Positions 9,282 to 20,930 of a stretch of 64,000 nucleotides of DNA are shown here, piece by piece. Source of the DNA: Opitutaceae bacterium (GTDB taxonomy: Bacteria > Verrucomicrobiota > Verrucomicrobiia > Opitutales > Opitutaceae); assembly GCA_023269585.1 (NCBI GenBank), contig JAHFTC010000004.1, forward strand, positions 1 through 64,000. The letters are read 5' to 3'. The notes beneath the pieces were generated by a model. That model searched no databases. It had not been told where the DNA came from and saw only the letters and a program-made list of their open reading frames with translations. Each line of letters starts with the position of its first letter. The first letter of the stretch is position 1. A program made the position numbers and the translations under genes.

Positions 9282-10352
9282 ATGACACCCATCGGCATCC
9301 AGAAGGTCAGCAAACGATTCGGCGCGACGGTGGCGCTCGACGCGCTCGATCTGGCGATCCAGCCGGGGGAGCTGTTTTTCCTGCTGGGTCCGAGTGGTTG
9401 CGGCAAGACGACGTTGCTGCGCTGTCTGGCGGGTTTCGAGAAGCCGGATGCGGGGACGATTGTTTTCGGCGAAAACGACGTCACGCGCTTGGCGCCACAC
9501 GAGCGCAACACCGGCATGGTCTTCCAGAGCTACGCGCTGTGGCCCCATCTGACGGTGGCTGCGAACGTGGCCTTCGGCCTTGAGGAACGGAAGGTGTCCG
9601 CGGCGGAGATCGAGCGACGCGTGGCGCAGGCGCTCGAGGCGGTCCAGCTCGGCGCGTTGGGGGCGCGCAAACCCCACCAGCTCTCGGGCGGCCAGCAGCA
9701 ACGCGTGGCGCTGGCGCGGGCGCTGGTCGTGCGGCCGCGTTGCCTGCTGCTCGACGAGCCGCTGTCCAATCTCGATGCCCGGCTGCGCGCCGAGATGCGC
9801 GGGGAGATCCGGCGGGTGTGCAAGAGTCACCAGCTTACGACGGTCTACGTGACGCACGACCAGAAGGAGGCCTTGGCGATCGCCGACCGGATGGCGGTGA
9901 TGGACGCCGGGCGCATCCTGCAGATCGGTACGCCGCGCGAGGTCTATGCGCGGCCGCGGAGCGCGGCGGTGGCGCGGTTCATCGGCGAGACCAACCTGTT
10001 GCGCGGCCGAATCGTGGGCGGCGAAGGCGGGCGGCTGCTCGTCGACACGCCGCTGTGCCGTTTCCAAGGTGTCGCCGGCGACGGGGAGGAGGTCTTCCGG
10101 CGCGGGGCCGATGCCTTGGTGTCGGTGCGACCGGAGTGTTGGCGGCTGGGCCGGCAGCAGACGAGCGGCAACTGTGTGCGGGGCGCCATCGCGGAGTCGT
10201 TCTACCTCGGTGAGATTGCGCAGCACCGCTTTGTCTCCGGCGAGAGCGAGGTGACGGTGCACGAGCTCAACCCGCGTTTTGTCGGCGCCGCGGCGAAGGG
10301 CGAGGTCTGGGCCACGGTCGACCCGGACGATGTGGTGGTACTCAAACCTTAG
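9282..10352 (+). CDS. ABC transporter ATP-binding protein, ferric iron/polyamine type
   Basis: A 356-residue ATPase of the FbpC/PotA class (COG3842-type). Walker A GPSGCGKT is at residues 36-43, the Q-loop at about 82, signature LSGGQQQR at 134-141, Walker B CLLLDEP at about 154-160 and the switch His in VTHDQKEA. A C-terminal TOBE-like region (about residues 270-356) is the usual regulatory part of this class. The start at 9282 puts the first beta strand (MTPIGIQKVSKRF) where the family begins. It is followed after 23 bases by the solute-binding protein gene. No permease gene is adjacent, although this ATPase class works with a two-domain permease. Confidence 0.92.
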   Translation: MTPIGIQKVSKRFGATVALDALDLAIQPGELFFLLGPSGCGKTTLLRCLAGFEKPDAGTIVFGENDVTRLAPHERNTGMVFQSYALWPHLTVAANVAFGLEERKVSAAEIERRVAQALEAVQLGALGARKPHQLSGGQQQRVALARALVVRPRCLLLDEPLSNLDARLRAEMRGEIRRVCKSHQLTTVYVTHDQKEALAIADRMAVMDAGRILQIGTPREVYARPRSAAVARFIGETNLLRGRIVGGEGGRLLVDTPLCRFQGVAGDGEEVFRRGADALVSVRPECWRLGRQQTSGNCVRGAIAESFYLGEIAQHRFVSGESEVTVHELNPRFVGAAAKGEVWATVDPDDVVVLKP

Positions 10353-10375
10353 CGGCGGAGCGCGGAGGATACACC

Positions 10376-11989
10376 ATGTGGGCTCGTTGTCTCGTTCTCG
10401 GCGCCTTGGCAGGCCTAGTCGTCGTGCCCTTCGCGCTGCGACCGCGGGAACGGGCGCAGGAGGCGGAGCGGACCTTGGTCGTGGTGACCCCGCACAACGA
10501 ATCGATCCGGCAGGAGTTCGGCGTCGCCTTCGCCCGCTGGTACCGGGCGCGGAGCGGGCAGACGGTGCGCATCGACTGGCGGGTGATCGGCGGCGCGAGC
10601 GAGACCGTGCGGTACCTGAGAGATGGTTACGCGGCGGCGTTCGAGCAGCATTGGCGGAAACAGTTGGGCCGGGCTTGGTCCGCCGGGTTGGCGGCGGCGG
10701 CCCTGGACGAGCAGATCGTACCGGCGCCAGCGCCGGAGGACGACACGCCCGAGCAGGCGGCCCGGCGCGCGTTTCTGGCGTCGAATGTCGGCGTGGGGCT
10801 GGAGGTGTTCTTCGGCGGCGGGAACTATGAGCACGCGCGCGGGGCGCGGGCCGGCTGGCTGGTCGATGGAGGGATGCGCGAGCGGCATCCCGAGTGGTTC
10901 ACCGACGAGGTCTTCCCGCAGCAGTGGGCTGGCGAGGAGCTGCAGGATCCGCAGGGGCGCTGGTACGGCACGGTGCTTTCCGCCTTCGGGTTGCTGAGCA
11001 ACGAGGACTCGTTGACGAGGCTGGGGGTGAAGGAGGTGGCGCAGTGGAGCGATCTGACCCGCCCGGAGCTGCTTGGCGAAGTGGCGTTGGCGGATCCGCG
11101 GCGCAGTGCGTCGGTGGCGGCGGCCTTCGAAATGGTCGTGCAGGAGCAGATGCAGCGGCGCTACGAGGCGCTCGCCGCCGAGGAGCCGGATCCGACCCAA
11201 CGCGAGGCCCGGGCGGTGCGGGAGGGCTGGATCGAGGGTTTGCGGTTGCTCCAGCTCGCATCCGCGAACGCGCGGTACTTCACCGACAGTTCCCAGAAGC
11301 CGCCGATCGACGTGGCGCAGGGCGACGCGGCGGCGGGGATCTGCATCGATTTCTACGGACGGTTCCAGGAGGAGACGCTCGCGCGGCGGCAGGGCGGGGG
11401 CCGGGTGCGTTTCGTGGCGCCGCGCGGCGGCACGGCGTACACCGCCGATCCCATCGCGCTGCTGCGCGGGGCGCCGCAGCGGGAGCTCGCGCAGGATTTC
11501 ATCGAGTTCACGCTGTCGCCGGAAGGGCAGCGGCTGTGGAACCAGAAAGTGGGCACGCCGGGCGGGCCGGAGCGTTTCGCCCTGCGGCGGCTGCCCGCCC
11601 GCCGCGACTGTTATGCCGACGCCGCGTGGCCGCGCCTGCGCTCGGACCCGACGGTGAATCCGTACGATCCCGAGGGACAGCTGGTCTATCGGGCGGACCG
11701 CACGGGCGGGATGCTCCGTGAGCTCGCCTTCATTGTCCGGGTCGTTTTCGAGGACCCCCACGTGGAACTGCAGCAGGCCTGGCGCCGCGCGATCGCCGCC
11801 GGCCGGCCGCCGCGGGTGATGGCCGTGCTGGGAGATTTTTCGGCGGTGGACTACGACCGCGCGCGAGGTGAGATCCGGCGCCGGTTGGCGGCGGCGGACA
11901 AGACGGAGGAGGCGCGGCTGGCGCAGGAGCTCACCGCGCTGTTCCGGCGCCAGTATCGCGAGGCGGCCGAGGCCGCGGATCGTCGTTGA
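10376..11989 (+). CDS. ABC transporter extracellular solute-binding protein (iron-type, COG1840-like)
   Basis: A 537-residue periplasmic binding protein, longer than the usual 330-370. An N-terminal hydrophobic segment (residues 3-20) acts as signal or anchor. Then LVVVTPHNESIRQEFGVAFA and the NYEHARGARAGWLVDGG, YGTVLSAFGLLSNED and GTAYTADPIALLRGAP regions match the FbpA/AfuA fold. The last about 110 residues are an extra charged, helical extension that the family does not need. It follows the ATPase gene and is probably co-transcribed. The ligand is unknown; ferric iron is a family-based guess. It is convergent with the OadA-type gene, 9 bases apart. Confidence 0.82.
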   Translation: MWARCLVLGALAGLVVVPFALRPRERAQEAERTLVVVTPHNESIRQEFGVAFARWYRARSGQTVRIDWRVIGGASETVRYLRDGYAAAFEQHWRKQLGRAWSAGLAAAALDEQIVPAPAPEDDTPEQAARRAFLASNVGVGLEVFFGGGNYEHARGARAGWLVDGGMRERHPEWFTDEVFPQQWAGEELQDPQGRWYGTVLSAFGLLSNEDSLTRLGVKEVAQWSDLTRPELLGEVALADPRRSASVAAAFEMVVQEQMQRRYEALAAEEPDPTQREARAVREGWIEGLRLLQLASANARYFTDSSQKPPIDVAQGDAAAGICIDFYGRFQEETLARRQGGGRVRFVAPRGGTAYTADPIALLRGAPQRELAQDFIEFTLSPEGQRLWNQKVGTPGGPERFALRRLPARRDCYADAAWPRLRSDPTVNPYDPEGQLVYRADRTGGMLRELAFIVRVVFEDPHVELQQAWRRAIAAGRPPRVMAVLGDFSAVDYDRARGEIRRRLAAADKTEEARLAQELTALFRRQYREAAEAADRR

Positions 11990-11998
11990 GCCCGGGAA

Positions 11999-13489
11999 TC
12001 AGCTCTGAAGCTCCTGGACGTCGATACCGTAGGTGCGGCCTTCGACGGTGAGGGCGTAGTGCGTCGCGCTGCCCGCTGGCGGCGGGGCAGCCACCGGTGC
12101 GGAAGCCGGAGTGGTGATGGCGACCGGGGCCGCGGGCGCCGGGGCCGGCGCGGGCTTGAGGAGCTTGTCGAGTTCCTGCGGGAACATCGCGTGGAGCACG
12201 GCCATCTCGTCGGTATCCGGAAAACCCTTGGCGCGGAGCTCCTCCTTGAGCTTGGGCAGGCGCGGCGGGAGCAGATCGGCCTGGCGTTCCTCGGAGCGCT
12301 TGAGCCCGGACTGCTTCTCGACGTGGTGCAGGAGATCGGCGTAGACGGGGCCGGGGGTGCGGCCGTATTTGCCGAGGAGGACATCGGCGGTGGGCTGGGC
12401 GATGTTCTTCCAGCGGCCGAACTTCACGTTGAGCATGGCCTGCGTGCCGACGATCTGGGAGGTGGGCGTGACGAGCGGGATCCAGCCGAGGCATTCGCGC
12501 ACGTACGGGATCTCGGCGAGCACCTGCTCGAGCTGCCCGTCCATCTTCTGCTCCTTGAGCTGGTTGCGGAAGTTGGAGAGCATGCCACCGGGGACCTGAT
12601 ACACGAGGGTGGCGGTGTCGGTCTTTTCGTTGGCGGGGCTGGTGAACTTGCCGAGCTCGGCGTAGACCTTCTCGAAATGCTTGCCGAGGGCGACGAGCTT
12701 GGTGCGGTCGTAGGACGGGCAACGGTCGAGGCCCTCGAGCACCGCGAGCATGCGCAACGTATCGGGTTGGCCGGTGCCGTTGGCGAAGGGGGCGATGGAG
12801 GTGTCGATCCAGTCGACACCGGCCTGGGTGGCGGCGTGGTAGGAGGCGGCGGCGAGCCCGGCGGTGTCGTGGCTGTGGAGGACGACGGGGAGCTTGGTGC
12901 GCTCCTTGATGCCCGTGACAAGGGCGCGGGCGATCTCGGGCTGGATCAGGCCGGCCATGTCCTTGATGCAGATCGAGTCGACGCCGAGGGCGGCGATGTC
13001 CTCGGCGAGCGTGAGGAAGTTGGCGACGGTGTGGACGGGGCTGAGGGTGTAGCAGATCGTGCCCTGGGCGTGTTTGCCGGCCTTCTTTACGGCCTTGATG
13101 GCCGTGCGGAGGTTGCGGATGTCGTTGAGGGCGTCGAAGACGCGGAAGATGTCGAGGCCGCGGGCGGCGGTGGCGGCGACGAAGGCCTCGACGACGTCGT
13201 CGGGGAACGAGGTATACTGGACGATGTTCTGGCCGCGCAGGAGCATCATCTGCGGGGTCTTCGGGGCGGCTTGCTTGAGGGTGCCGAGGCGTTCGAAGGG
13301 ATTCTCGCCGAGGAAGCGCAGGCAGGAGTCGATGGTCGCGCCACCCCAGGTCTCGAGCGCACCGAAGCCGAGGGAGTCGAGCTCGGCGCAGGCGGGCAGC
13401 ATCTGGGCGGTGGTCATGCGCGTCGCGGCGAGCGACTGATGACCGTCGCGGAGGACGGTGTTGTTGAAAACGACTGGAGCGGTTTTCAT
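11999..13489 (-). CDS. oadA: Oxaloacetate decarboxylase alpha / pyruvate carboxylase-type carboxyltransferase without biotin domain
   Basis: A 496-residue carboxyltransferase of the PycB/OadA family. The catalytic TIM barrel shows TVLRDGHQSL at the start, MLLRGQN, ICIKDMAGL (with the Lys that is carboxylated in relatives) and the metal-binding HSHDTAG. A conserved carboxylase domain follows to about residue 420, then a Pro/Ala linker. The protein stops within the short strand (YALTVEGRTYGIDV) that normally leads into the biotinyl domain; there is no AMKM-type biotin site. A separate carrier protein would be needed; none is in the window. OadA and the pyruvate carboxylase B subunit cannot be told apart from sequence alone. 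Confidence 0.87.
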   Translation of the reverse strand: MKTAPVVFNNTVLRDGHQSLAATRMTTAQMLPACAELDSLGFGALETWGGATIDSCLRFLGENPFERLGTLKQAAPKTPQMMLLRGQNIVQYTSFPDDVVEAFVAATAARGLDIFRVFDALNDIRNLRTAIKAVKKAGKHAQGTICYTLSPVHTVANFLTLAEDIAALGVDSICIKDMAGLIQPEIARALVTGIKERTKLPVVLHSHDTAGLAAASYHAATQAGVDWIDTSIAPFANGTGQPDTLRMLAVLEGLDRCPSYDRTKLVALGKHFEKVYAELGKFTSPANEKTDTATLVYQVPGGMLSNFRNQLKEQKMDGQLEQVLAEIPYVRECLGWIPLVTPTSQIVGTQAMLNVKFGRWKNIAQPTADVLLGKYGRTPGPVYADLLHHVEKQSGLKRSEERQADLLPPRLPKLKEELRAKGFPDTDEMAVLHAMFPQELDKLLKPAPAPAPAAPVAITTPASAPVAAPPPAGSATHYALTVEGRTYGIDVQELQS

Positions 13490-13554
13490 TGGGATTCGGA
13501 AGGGTCGAATGAAGTTTGCAGGTCGGAAAAGGGGCGCGCTAGCCTCGCGATACC

Positions 13555-14094
13555 ATGACCGTTGAAGAACGTTTGGCGAAGCATCTGAACAAAGAACCGC
13601 AGGTCGATCCGACGGCCTACGTGGCGCGCGGCGCGATCCTGTTGGGCGATGTCCACATCGGACCGCGGGCGAGCGTCTGGCACAACTGCGTGCTGCGCGG
13701 AGACATTAATTCGATAGAGATTGGCGAGGGAAGCAACGTCCAAGATGGCACCGTGGTGCACCTCGCGGACAACTTTGGCGTGAAGGTCGGCAAGTACGTG
13801 ACGATCGGGCACGCCGCCATGATCCACGCCTGCTCGATCGGCGATGAATGTCTGATTGGCATGCAGGCGACGATTCTCGACGGGGCGGAAATCGGCGAGC
13901 AGTCGATCGTGGGAGCGCACTCGCTGGTGACCAACGGCACGAAGATTCCGCCGGGGTCGTTGGCGGTGGGGGTGCCGGCCAAGGTCGTGCGCCAGCTTTC
14001 GCCCGAGGAGCGGGCCAAGATCCGCGGGTGGGCGGAGAAGTACGTGACGGTTTCCGCCACCCACAAGGCGAAGTTCGGCCAGGGGACGGGCTGA
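13555..14094 (+). CDS. Gamma-carbonic anhydrase-like hexapeptide-repeat protein
   Basis: A 179-residue left-handed beta-helix protein of the YrdA/PaaY/gamma-CA group. Hexapeptide repeats run from about residue 20 to 145. The three zinc-ligand histidines expected for gamma-carbonic anhydrases are at His69 (VVHLAD), His86 and His91 (IGHAAMIHAC). A C-terminal helix (SPEERAKIRGWAEKYV) is also typical. Whether it hydrates CO2 or acts as a carrier-type relative is undecidable from sequence. It is divergent from the carboxyltransferase gene, with 65 bases between the starts; a functional link through bicarbonate is possible but inferred. Confidence 0.87.
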   Translation: MTVEERLAKHLNKEPQVDPTAYVARGAILLGDVHIGPRASVWHNCVLRGDINSIEIGEGSNVQDGTVVHLADNFGVKVGKYVTIGHAAMIHACSIGDECLIGMQATILDGAEIGEQSIVGAHSLVTNGTKIPPGSLAVGVPAKVVRQLSPEERAKIRGWAEKYVTVSATHKAKFGQGTG

Positions 14095-14333
14095 CGTCAT
14101 TGCGGAGTGCGGAATGGCCCGTTGTTGGATGGGCGATCGACGTGAGGGCGACCGAAGCTGCGATCGGAATTGTTGCGTGGTCGTGTCGAGAAAGGCAGGG
14201 ACCGCTGGAGTCGGCGACGCGCCTGTGACCACGAAAACGGCGATCGCGTTTGGCGGTGGGCAGCACACTCCATCGTTCGATTGCCGGTGCAGTCTGTTGT
14301 CTTCCGCATCGAGCGCCCCTTGGGCCGCTCGGC
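14095..14333. other. Intergenic stretch with no recognisable gene
   Basis: About 240 bases between the carbonic anhydrase-like gene and the pckG terminator. Short open frames exist on both strands but show no domain and no coherent composition. At 14101-14117 there is a short run of the GCGGAGTGCGGAAT type that resembles the heptamer repeats found at 45501-45640. Otherwise I see nothing in it. Confidence 0.5.
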
Positions 14334-14369
14334 AAGAAAAAGCCCGGGGCGCACGAGGCGCTCCGGGCT
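14334..14369 (-). terminator. Intrinsic terminator of pckG
   Basis: On the minus strand a 12-bp stem (one wobble or mismatch) with a 5-base loop occupies 14341-14369. It is followed by a T-rich run (TTTTTCTT, complement of about 14333-14340). It lies 25 bases past the pckG stop codon, a textbook rho-independent terminator. Confidence 0.8.
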
Positions 14370-14393
14370 CGGAGATTCAGATCGTGGTGACGA

Positions 14394-16232
14394 TCAGAGG
14401 CGGGAGGTGAGCAGCTCCTTCTCGAACAGCAGCTGCTTGGGCAGCGAGGTGTAGAGCTTCACGAAGTGCTCTTCGTGGCCGATGACTTCCTTTTTCCACT
14501 CGTCGATATTGATCGCGAGGGCGGCCTCGAGCTTGGCGGCGTCGAAGTTCCTCATGCCGTCGAGCACGATGTCCTTGGCGTAGGGCATCCAGCCGATCGG
14601 GGATTCCTTGGCGGCGACCTTGCCGTTGACGCGGTCGACGATCCACTTGAGCACGCGGGTGTTGTCGCCGAAGCCCGGCCACATCCATTTGCCGTCCGCG
14701 GTCTTGCGGAACCAGTTCACGTGGAAGATGGCGGGCGGGTTCTTGGCGAGCTTGGTGATCTCGAGCCAGTGGGCGAGGTAGTCGCCGACGTTGTAGCCGG
14801 TGAAGGGCAACATGGCCATCGGGTCGCGGCGGACCTGGCCGATGGTGCCGGCGGCGGCGGCGGTCATCTCGGAGCCCATGGTGGCGCCGAGGTAGACACC
14901 GTGCGACCAGTTCCACGACTGGAACACCAGCGGCATGGTCGTCGGGCGACGGCCGCCGAAGATGATGGCGGAGATCGGAACGCCGGCCGGGTTCTCCCAG
15001 TCCTGGTCGATGCAGGGGCAGTTGCGGGCGGGGGCGGTGAAACGGGAGTTGGCGTGCGAGGAAACGCGGCCGCAATCCGGGGTCCACTCCTTGCCGGTCC
15101 AGTCGGTGAGCTTGGCCGGGGGCTGCTTGGTCATGCCTTCCCACCACACATCGCCGTCCTCGGTGAGGGCGACGTTGGTGAAGATGGTGTCCTTCTTGCA
15201 GGTGTCCATCGCCGACGGGTTGGAGTCGTAGGCGGTGCCGGGGGCGACGCCGAAGAAGCCGGCCTCGGGATTGATGGCGTAGAGGCGGCCGTCGGCACCG
15301 GGCTTGAGCCAGGCGATGTCGTCACCGATGGTGGTGACCTTCCAGCCCTTCATCTCGGCGGGCGGGATGAGCATGGCGAAGTTGGTCTTGCCGCAGGCGG
15401 ACGGGAAGGCGGCGGCGACGTAGTTGGCCTGGCCTTCCGGGTTCTCGACCTTGAGGATGAGCATGTGCTCGGCCATCCAGCCCTCGTCGCGGGCGATGGT
15501 GGAGGCGATGCGGAGGGCGAAGCACTTCTTGCCGAGCAGGGCGTTGCCGCCGTAGCCGGAGCCGAAGGACCAGATCATGCGTTCCTCGGGGAAGTGGGTG
15601 ATGTACTTGGTCGGGTTGCAGGGCCAGGCGACATCCTTCTCGCCGGCGGCGAGCGGCTTGCCGACGGTGTGCAGGCAGCGGACGAAGTCCTTGTCGCCGA
15701 GCGCGGTCCATACGGCGGTGCCGATGCGGGTCATGATGCGCATGTTGGCGACGACGTACGGGGAGTCGGAGAGCTCGACGCCGATGTGGGCGATCGGCGA
15801 GCCGATGGGGCCCATCGAGAACGGGATGACGTACATCGTGCGGCCGGCCATGCAGCCCTTGTAGAGGGGGCGCATGGTTTCCTTCATCTGTTTCGGCGCC
15901 ATCCAGTTGTTGGTCGGGCCGGCATCCTTCGGGTTGACGGAGCAGATGTAGGTGCGGTCCTCGACGCGGGCGACGTCGGTCGGGTCGGAACGGACGAGGA
16001 TGGAGTTTGGACGCTTGGCTTCGTTGAGACGGATGGCCGTGCCACCCGTGACCATGATCTCAATCATGCGGTCGTACTCGGCTTGGGAACCGTCCGACCA
16101 TTCGATGGCGGCGGGCTGGCAGAGTTCGGCGTTCTCGCGGACGAAGGCGAGAACCTTGGCGTTTTTGGTTGGGGCCTTGGCCAGGGCCGCGGCGAGAACG
16201 TTGGTGGGGGCAGGAGAGGAGGGTGCTGTCAT
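14394..16232 (-). CDS. pckG: Phosphoenolpyruvate carboxykinase (GTP)
   Basis: A 612-residue GTP-dependent PEPCK that interconverts oxaloacetate and PEP at the gluconeogenic branch point in the cytoplasm. The P-loop with the reactive cysteine is FPSACGKTN, the kinase-2 motif [12 protein letters not shown], and the guanine-site loops [13 protein letters not shown] and [19 protein letters not shown] are present. [11 protein letters not shown] and the RRPTTMPL loop also match. The length is that of the family. The start at 16232 is the first Met before the conserved N-terminal helix; no Shine-Dalgarno is visible. It is divergent from the PocR/AraC regulator and ends at a strong terminator, so it is probably monocistronic. 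Confidence 0.95.
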   Translation of the reverse strand: MTAPSSPAPTNVLAAALAKAPTKNAKVLAFVRENAELCQPAAIEWSDGSQAEYDRMIEIMVTGGTAIRLNEAKRPNSILVRSDPTDVARVEDRTYICSVNPKDAGPTNNWMAPKQMKETMRPLYKGCMAGRTMYVIPFSMGPIGSPIAHIGVELSDSPYVVANMRIMTRIGTAVWTALGDKDFVRCLHTVGKPLAAGEKDVAWPCNPTKYITHFPEERMIWSFGSGYGGNALLGKKCFALRIASTIARDEGWMAEHMLILKVENPEGQANYVAAAFPSACGKTNFAMLIPPAEMKGWKVTTIGDDIAWLKPGADGRLYAINPEAGFFGVAPGTAYDSNPSAMDTCKKDTIFTNVALTEDGDVWWEGMTKQPPAKLTDWTGKEWTPDCGRVSSHANSRFTAPARNCPCIDQDWENPAGVPISAIIFGGRRPTTMPLVFQSWNWSHGVYLGATMGSEMTAAAAGTIGQVRRDPMAMLPFTGYNVGDYLAHWLEITKLAKNPPAIFHVNWFRKTADGKWMWPGFGDNTRVLKWIVDRVNGKVAAKESPIGWMPYAKDIVLDGMRNFDAAKLEAALAINIDEWKKEVIGHEEHFVKLYTSLPKQLLFEKELLTSRL

Positions 16233-16287
16233 GGAGGTAATTTTTTGGAAGCCAACGGGTGATGGTAGCGGGAGTGCAGTCTTCACA

Positions 16288-16316
16288 CTGCGCAACCTTT
16301 GGTTAACGCTGCGCAG
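16288..16316. promoter_or_regulatory. Candidate AraC-type operator: CTGCGCA direct repeats 21 bases apart
   Basis: In the 153-base region between pckG and the AraC-family gene, CTGCGCA occurs at 16288 and again at 16309. The two copies are in the same orientation with exactly 21 bases from start to start, about two helical turns. Direct half-sites with this spacing are typical for dimeric AraC-type activators. The assignment to the neighbouring regulator is inference. Confidence 0.45.
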
Positions 16317-16385
16317 ATTTTGGGGTTTTGATTTGCGCCGCCGCCGTGGGGTTCCCATCGTCCGCGCCCTGCGATCTACCTGTCG

Positions 16386-17309
16386 ATGAAGGAGAAAATC
16401 ACTCCGGCCAAACGAAGCCAAGGTCTTGTCGAGCTGCTCCGCCGCTCGGACATCTTCCGGGACTATGCGCGGGCATTCCGGGACACGACCGGGCTGCCGC
16501 TGGGCTTGCGCGCGCTCGACTCGCTCCATCTGGCGATGGGGGACAGCAAGGACCAGAATCCGTTCTGTGTGCTCCTCGGCCAATCGAACCACTCGTGTGC
16601 GGCATGTTTGAGCATGCGCAAGAAGGTTGAGGAACAGGCCGGGATCCGGACGAAGACACTGAAATGTTTCGCGGGCCTGTGCGAAACGGTGGTGCCGGTG
16701 CGGGTGGGGGAGAACACGATCGCCTATCTCCAGACCGGACAGGTGCACCTGCAAACCCCGGAGGACGGCGATTTTTCACGTACGGCAAACGCCCTGCTTA
16801 AGTGGGGGATGGAGGTCGATGTGAAGCGTCTTGAGGAGGCCTATTTCCATACCCGGGTGCTGTCGCGGAAACAGTACGAGTCGATCGTGCGGTTGCTGGA
16901 AATTTTCGCCCAACATTTGGCAACGCTGAGCAACCAATTGATCGTGAAGGACCAGTTGGGGGAGCCGCCGATGATCCAGCGGGCGAAGAGCTTCATCGAG
17001 GAACACCAGGCGGAAGACCTGCGTTTGAGCGAGGTCGCCAAGGCGGTTAACACCAGCGCCTACTACTTCTGCAAGATGTTCAAGCAGGCCACCGGGCTGA
17101 CGTTCACGAGCTATCTGGCGCGGGTGCGGGTCGAGAAGGTGAAGAACCTCCTGCTCAACCCCCATGTGCGGGTGAGCGAGGCGGCGTTTCAGGTGGGCTT
17201 CCAGTCGCTCTCCCAATTCAACCGGGTGTTCCGCGGCATTACGGGCGAGTCGCCGTCGGCGTACCGCGAGCGCATCCTCGCGGATTCGGTCGCGGGGATG
17301 TCGCGTTGA
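16386..17309 (+). CDS. AraC-family transcriptional regulator with PocR-type sensor domain
   Basis: A 307-residue DNA-binding regulator. The N-terminal part (about residues 20-185) resembles the PocR ligand-binding domain, with clustered cysteines in [13 protein letters not shown] and [14 protein letters not shown]. The C-terminal 100 residues hold two helix-turn-helix motifs of the AraC type: [20 protein letters not shown] and [32 protein letters not shown]. PocR domains sense small hydrocarbon derivatives or metabolic state in characterised relatives. Its divergent position and the direct repeats between the genes suggest it controls pckG and possibly itself. Confidence 0.87.
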   Translation: MKEKITPAKRSQGLVELLRRSDIFRDYARAFRDTTGLPLGLRALDSLHLAMGDSKDQNPFCVLLGQSNHSCAACLSMRKKVEEQAGIRTKTLKCFAGLCETVVPVRVGENTIAYLQTGQVHLQTPEDGDFSRTANALLKWGMEVDVKRLEEAYFHTRVLSRKQYESIVRLLEIFAQHLATLSNQLIVKDQLGEPPMIQRAKSFIEEHQAEDLRLSEVAKAVNTSAYYFCKMFKQATGLTFTSYLARVRVEKVKNLLLNPHVRVSEAAFQVGFQSLSQFNRVFRGITGESPSAYRERILADSVAGMSR

Positions 17310-17319
17310 CCCGACCTGG

Positions 17320-17802
17320 TCAGCGGGTTGTGAGGGCGAAGGGCTGGCCGGTGCTCGCCGGAGCGTGCCGTGTCCCGTGGGCGATCTCCGTCTGGCACAT
17401 GGCGCAGAAGGACCGAATCTCCTCGTGGGCGGTCGCCTGGATCACGGCCAGCGTCTCCTGCAGACATGCGGCGTAGGTGGAGGCGCTGAGCGCCGGGCAA
17501 CGATCGGCGCCTTGGCTCATCACGGTCGGGATCACGCTGGCGGCGACACGGAAGTAGGCCAGGAGCGGGTTGAGCCCGCAGAGGCAGCCAGTGCGCATCG
17601 CTCGTGCGGGCGGTGGGATCGCGGCGAGGCAACGGTTGCCCAAGGCCTCGTGCAGATCGTCGAGCGTGCGATCCATCAGCAGGACCAGGGTGTCGGGGTT
17701 GGCGAGGGGACTGGTGACCGCCTCAAGGCGCAGTTTTCTCTCCCACGCGTGCTTGATGGCGGGGCGTCGCGCAGCGAACTCGGCGACGAAACTGCGATGC
17801 AT
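17320..17802 (-). CDS. Hypothetical protein with paired cysteines beside the cbb3 operon
   Basis: About 160 residues starting at MHRSFVAEFAARRP (17802); an upstream in-frame Met at 17853 adds 17 residues of poorer composition. I do not recognise the family. It is soluble and helical, with cysteine groups in CLCGLNPLLAYF, DRCPAL, AACLQE and a C-terminal FCAMCQ. The CxC and CxxC pairs could bind a metal or cluster or act as a redox switch; this is inference. It is divergent from the cbb3 oxidase operon (222 bases between starts) and convergent with the PocR regulator. Confidence 0.6.
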   Translation of the reverse strand: MHRSFVAEFAARRPAIKHAWERKLRLEAVTSPLANPDTLVLLMDRTLDDLHEALGNRCLAAIPPPARAMRTGCLCGLNPLLAYFRVAASVIPTVMSQGADRCPALSASTYAACLQETLAVIQATAHEEIRSFCAMCQTEIAHGTRHAPASTGQPFALTTR

Positions 17803-18023
17803 GGGGGAATAGTGGCACAGGGGGTGGGTGGGGTCGCAGCGTCGGTTGGCCAACCATCCGCATCTTTTGGTTCACGCGGTGTGGTCAGGGCTTGCCCCCG
17901 GTGCCAAACCCCACACTACATTTCACAAGATCTGCGGAGCCCGCGCAGCCCCACCCGGCTACGATGCTTCGCGCGCCGTCTCACCCGCGGCGTTTCTGCC
18001 TACCACCCTCCACCACTCACTCA

Positions 18024-18253
18024 ATGCCGGTACTCTGGATCACGGTCATCCTGAGCCTGTTGCTGGCGCTTGTGTTTCTCGCGCTCTTCGTGAAGGAACA
18101 CGGGCGCTTCCATTTCGGTTCGCCCGAGCGTGCCGCGTTGCTTCCTCTCGAGGACGACGCGCCACCCGCTCAGGCGCAGCCGCAGCCGCAACCCGCCCAG
18201 TCGACCCCGGTGTCCGCCCGGCCCGCAACCCCGCCAACGCCTCCCCGTAGCTC

Positions 18254-18257
<4 letters not shown>
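18024..18257 (+). CDS. ccoS: Small membrane protein, CcoS-like cbb3 assembly factor
   Basis: A 77-residue protein. One N-terminal transmembrane helix (VLWITVILSLLLALVFLALFV) is followed by a short acidic segment and a Pro/Gln/Ala-rich tail. The helix at the extreme N-terminus, the KEHGRFHF turn and the acidic motif (PLEDD) recall CcoS, which helps insert copper or haem into cbb3 oxidase. The tail is longer than usual. Its stop overlaps the ccoNO start (ATGA), so translation is probably coupled. The assignment rests on layout and weak similarity. Confidence 0.6.
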
Positions 18258-20638
<2,381 letters not shown>

Positions 20639-20694
20639 GCCGGCGCCGCCTGCTCGGGTCGTGCCGCAATCCGAAATCCACGTTCAGCAATCGT

Positions 20695-20886
20695 ATGTTT
20701 CGCCGCCTCGTCACCGAACACTGGCAAGCTTCGCTTGCGCTGGCGCTGTTTCTCCTCAGCGCGCTCGGCACCCTGTTGATGTACCTTCACACGCTGCGCC
20801 TGCCGCGTGAGCAGGCCGAGAAGCGCGCCGCCATGGCGCTCGACGACCAGAAGCCCCCGCCCTCGGCACCGGCCGGCTCCGCCTAA
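20695..20886 (+). CDS. Small single-helix membrane protein in the CcoQ position
   Basis: 63 residues: a basic N-terminus, one transmembrane helix (LALALFLLSALGTLLMYLHTL) and a charged, proline-rich tail. It sits between ccoNO and ccoP, where CcoQ/FixQ is usually found, but sequence similarity is too short to prove that. It is most likely a stabilising subunit of the oxidase. Confidence 0.6.
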   Translation: MFRRLVTEHWQASLALALFLLSALGTLLMYLHTLRLPREQAEKRAAMALDDQKPPPSAPAGSA

Positions 20887-20930
20887 TCCGTTCTTCAATT
20901 TCATCCCTCAACTTCATCTTTTCGGCATCC

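Noticed and set aside
17844..17855. GGTTGGCCAACC palindrome as a regulator operator for the cbb3 operon
   Set aside because: It is only 12 bases, occurs once and lacks the TTGAT-type FNR sequence; chance is a fair explanation in GC-rich DNA.
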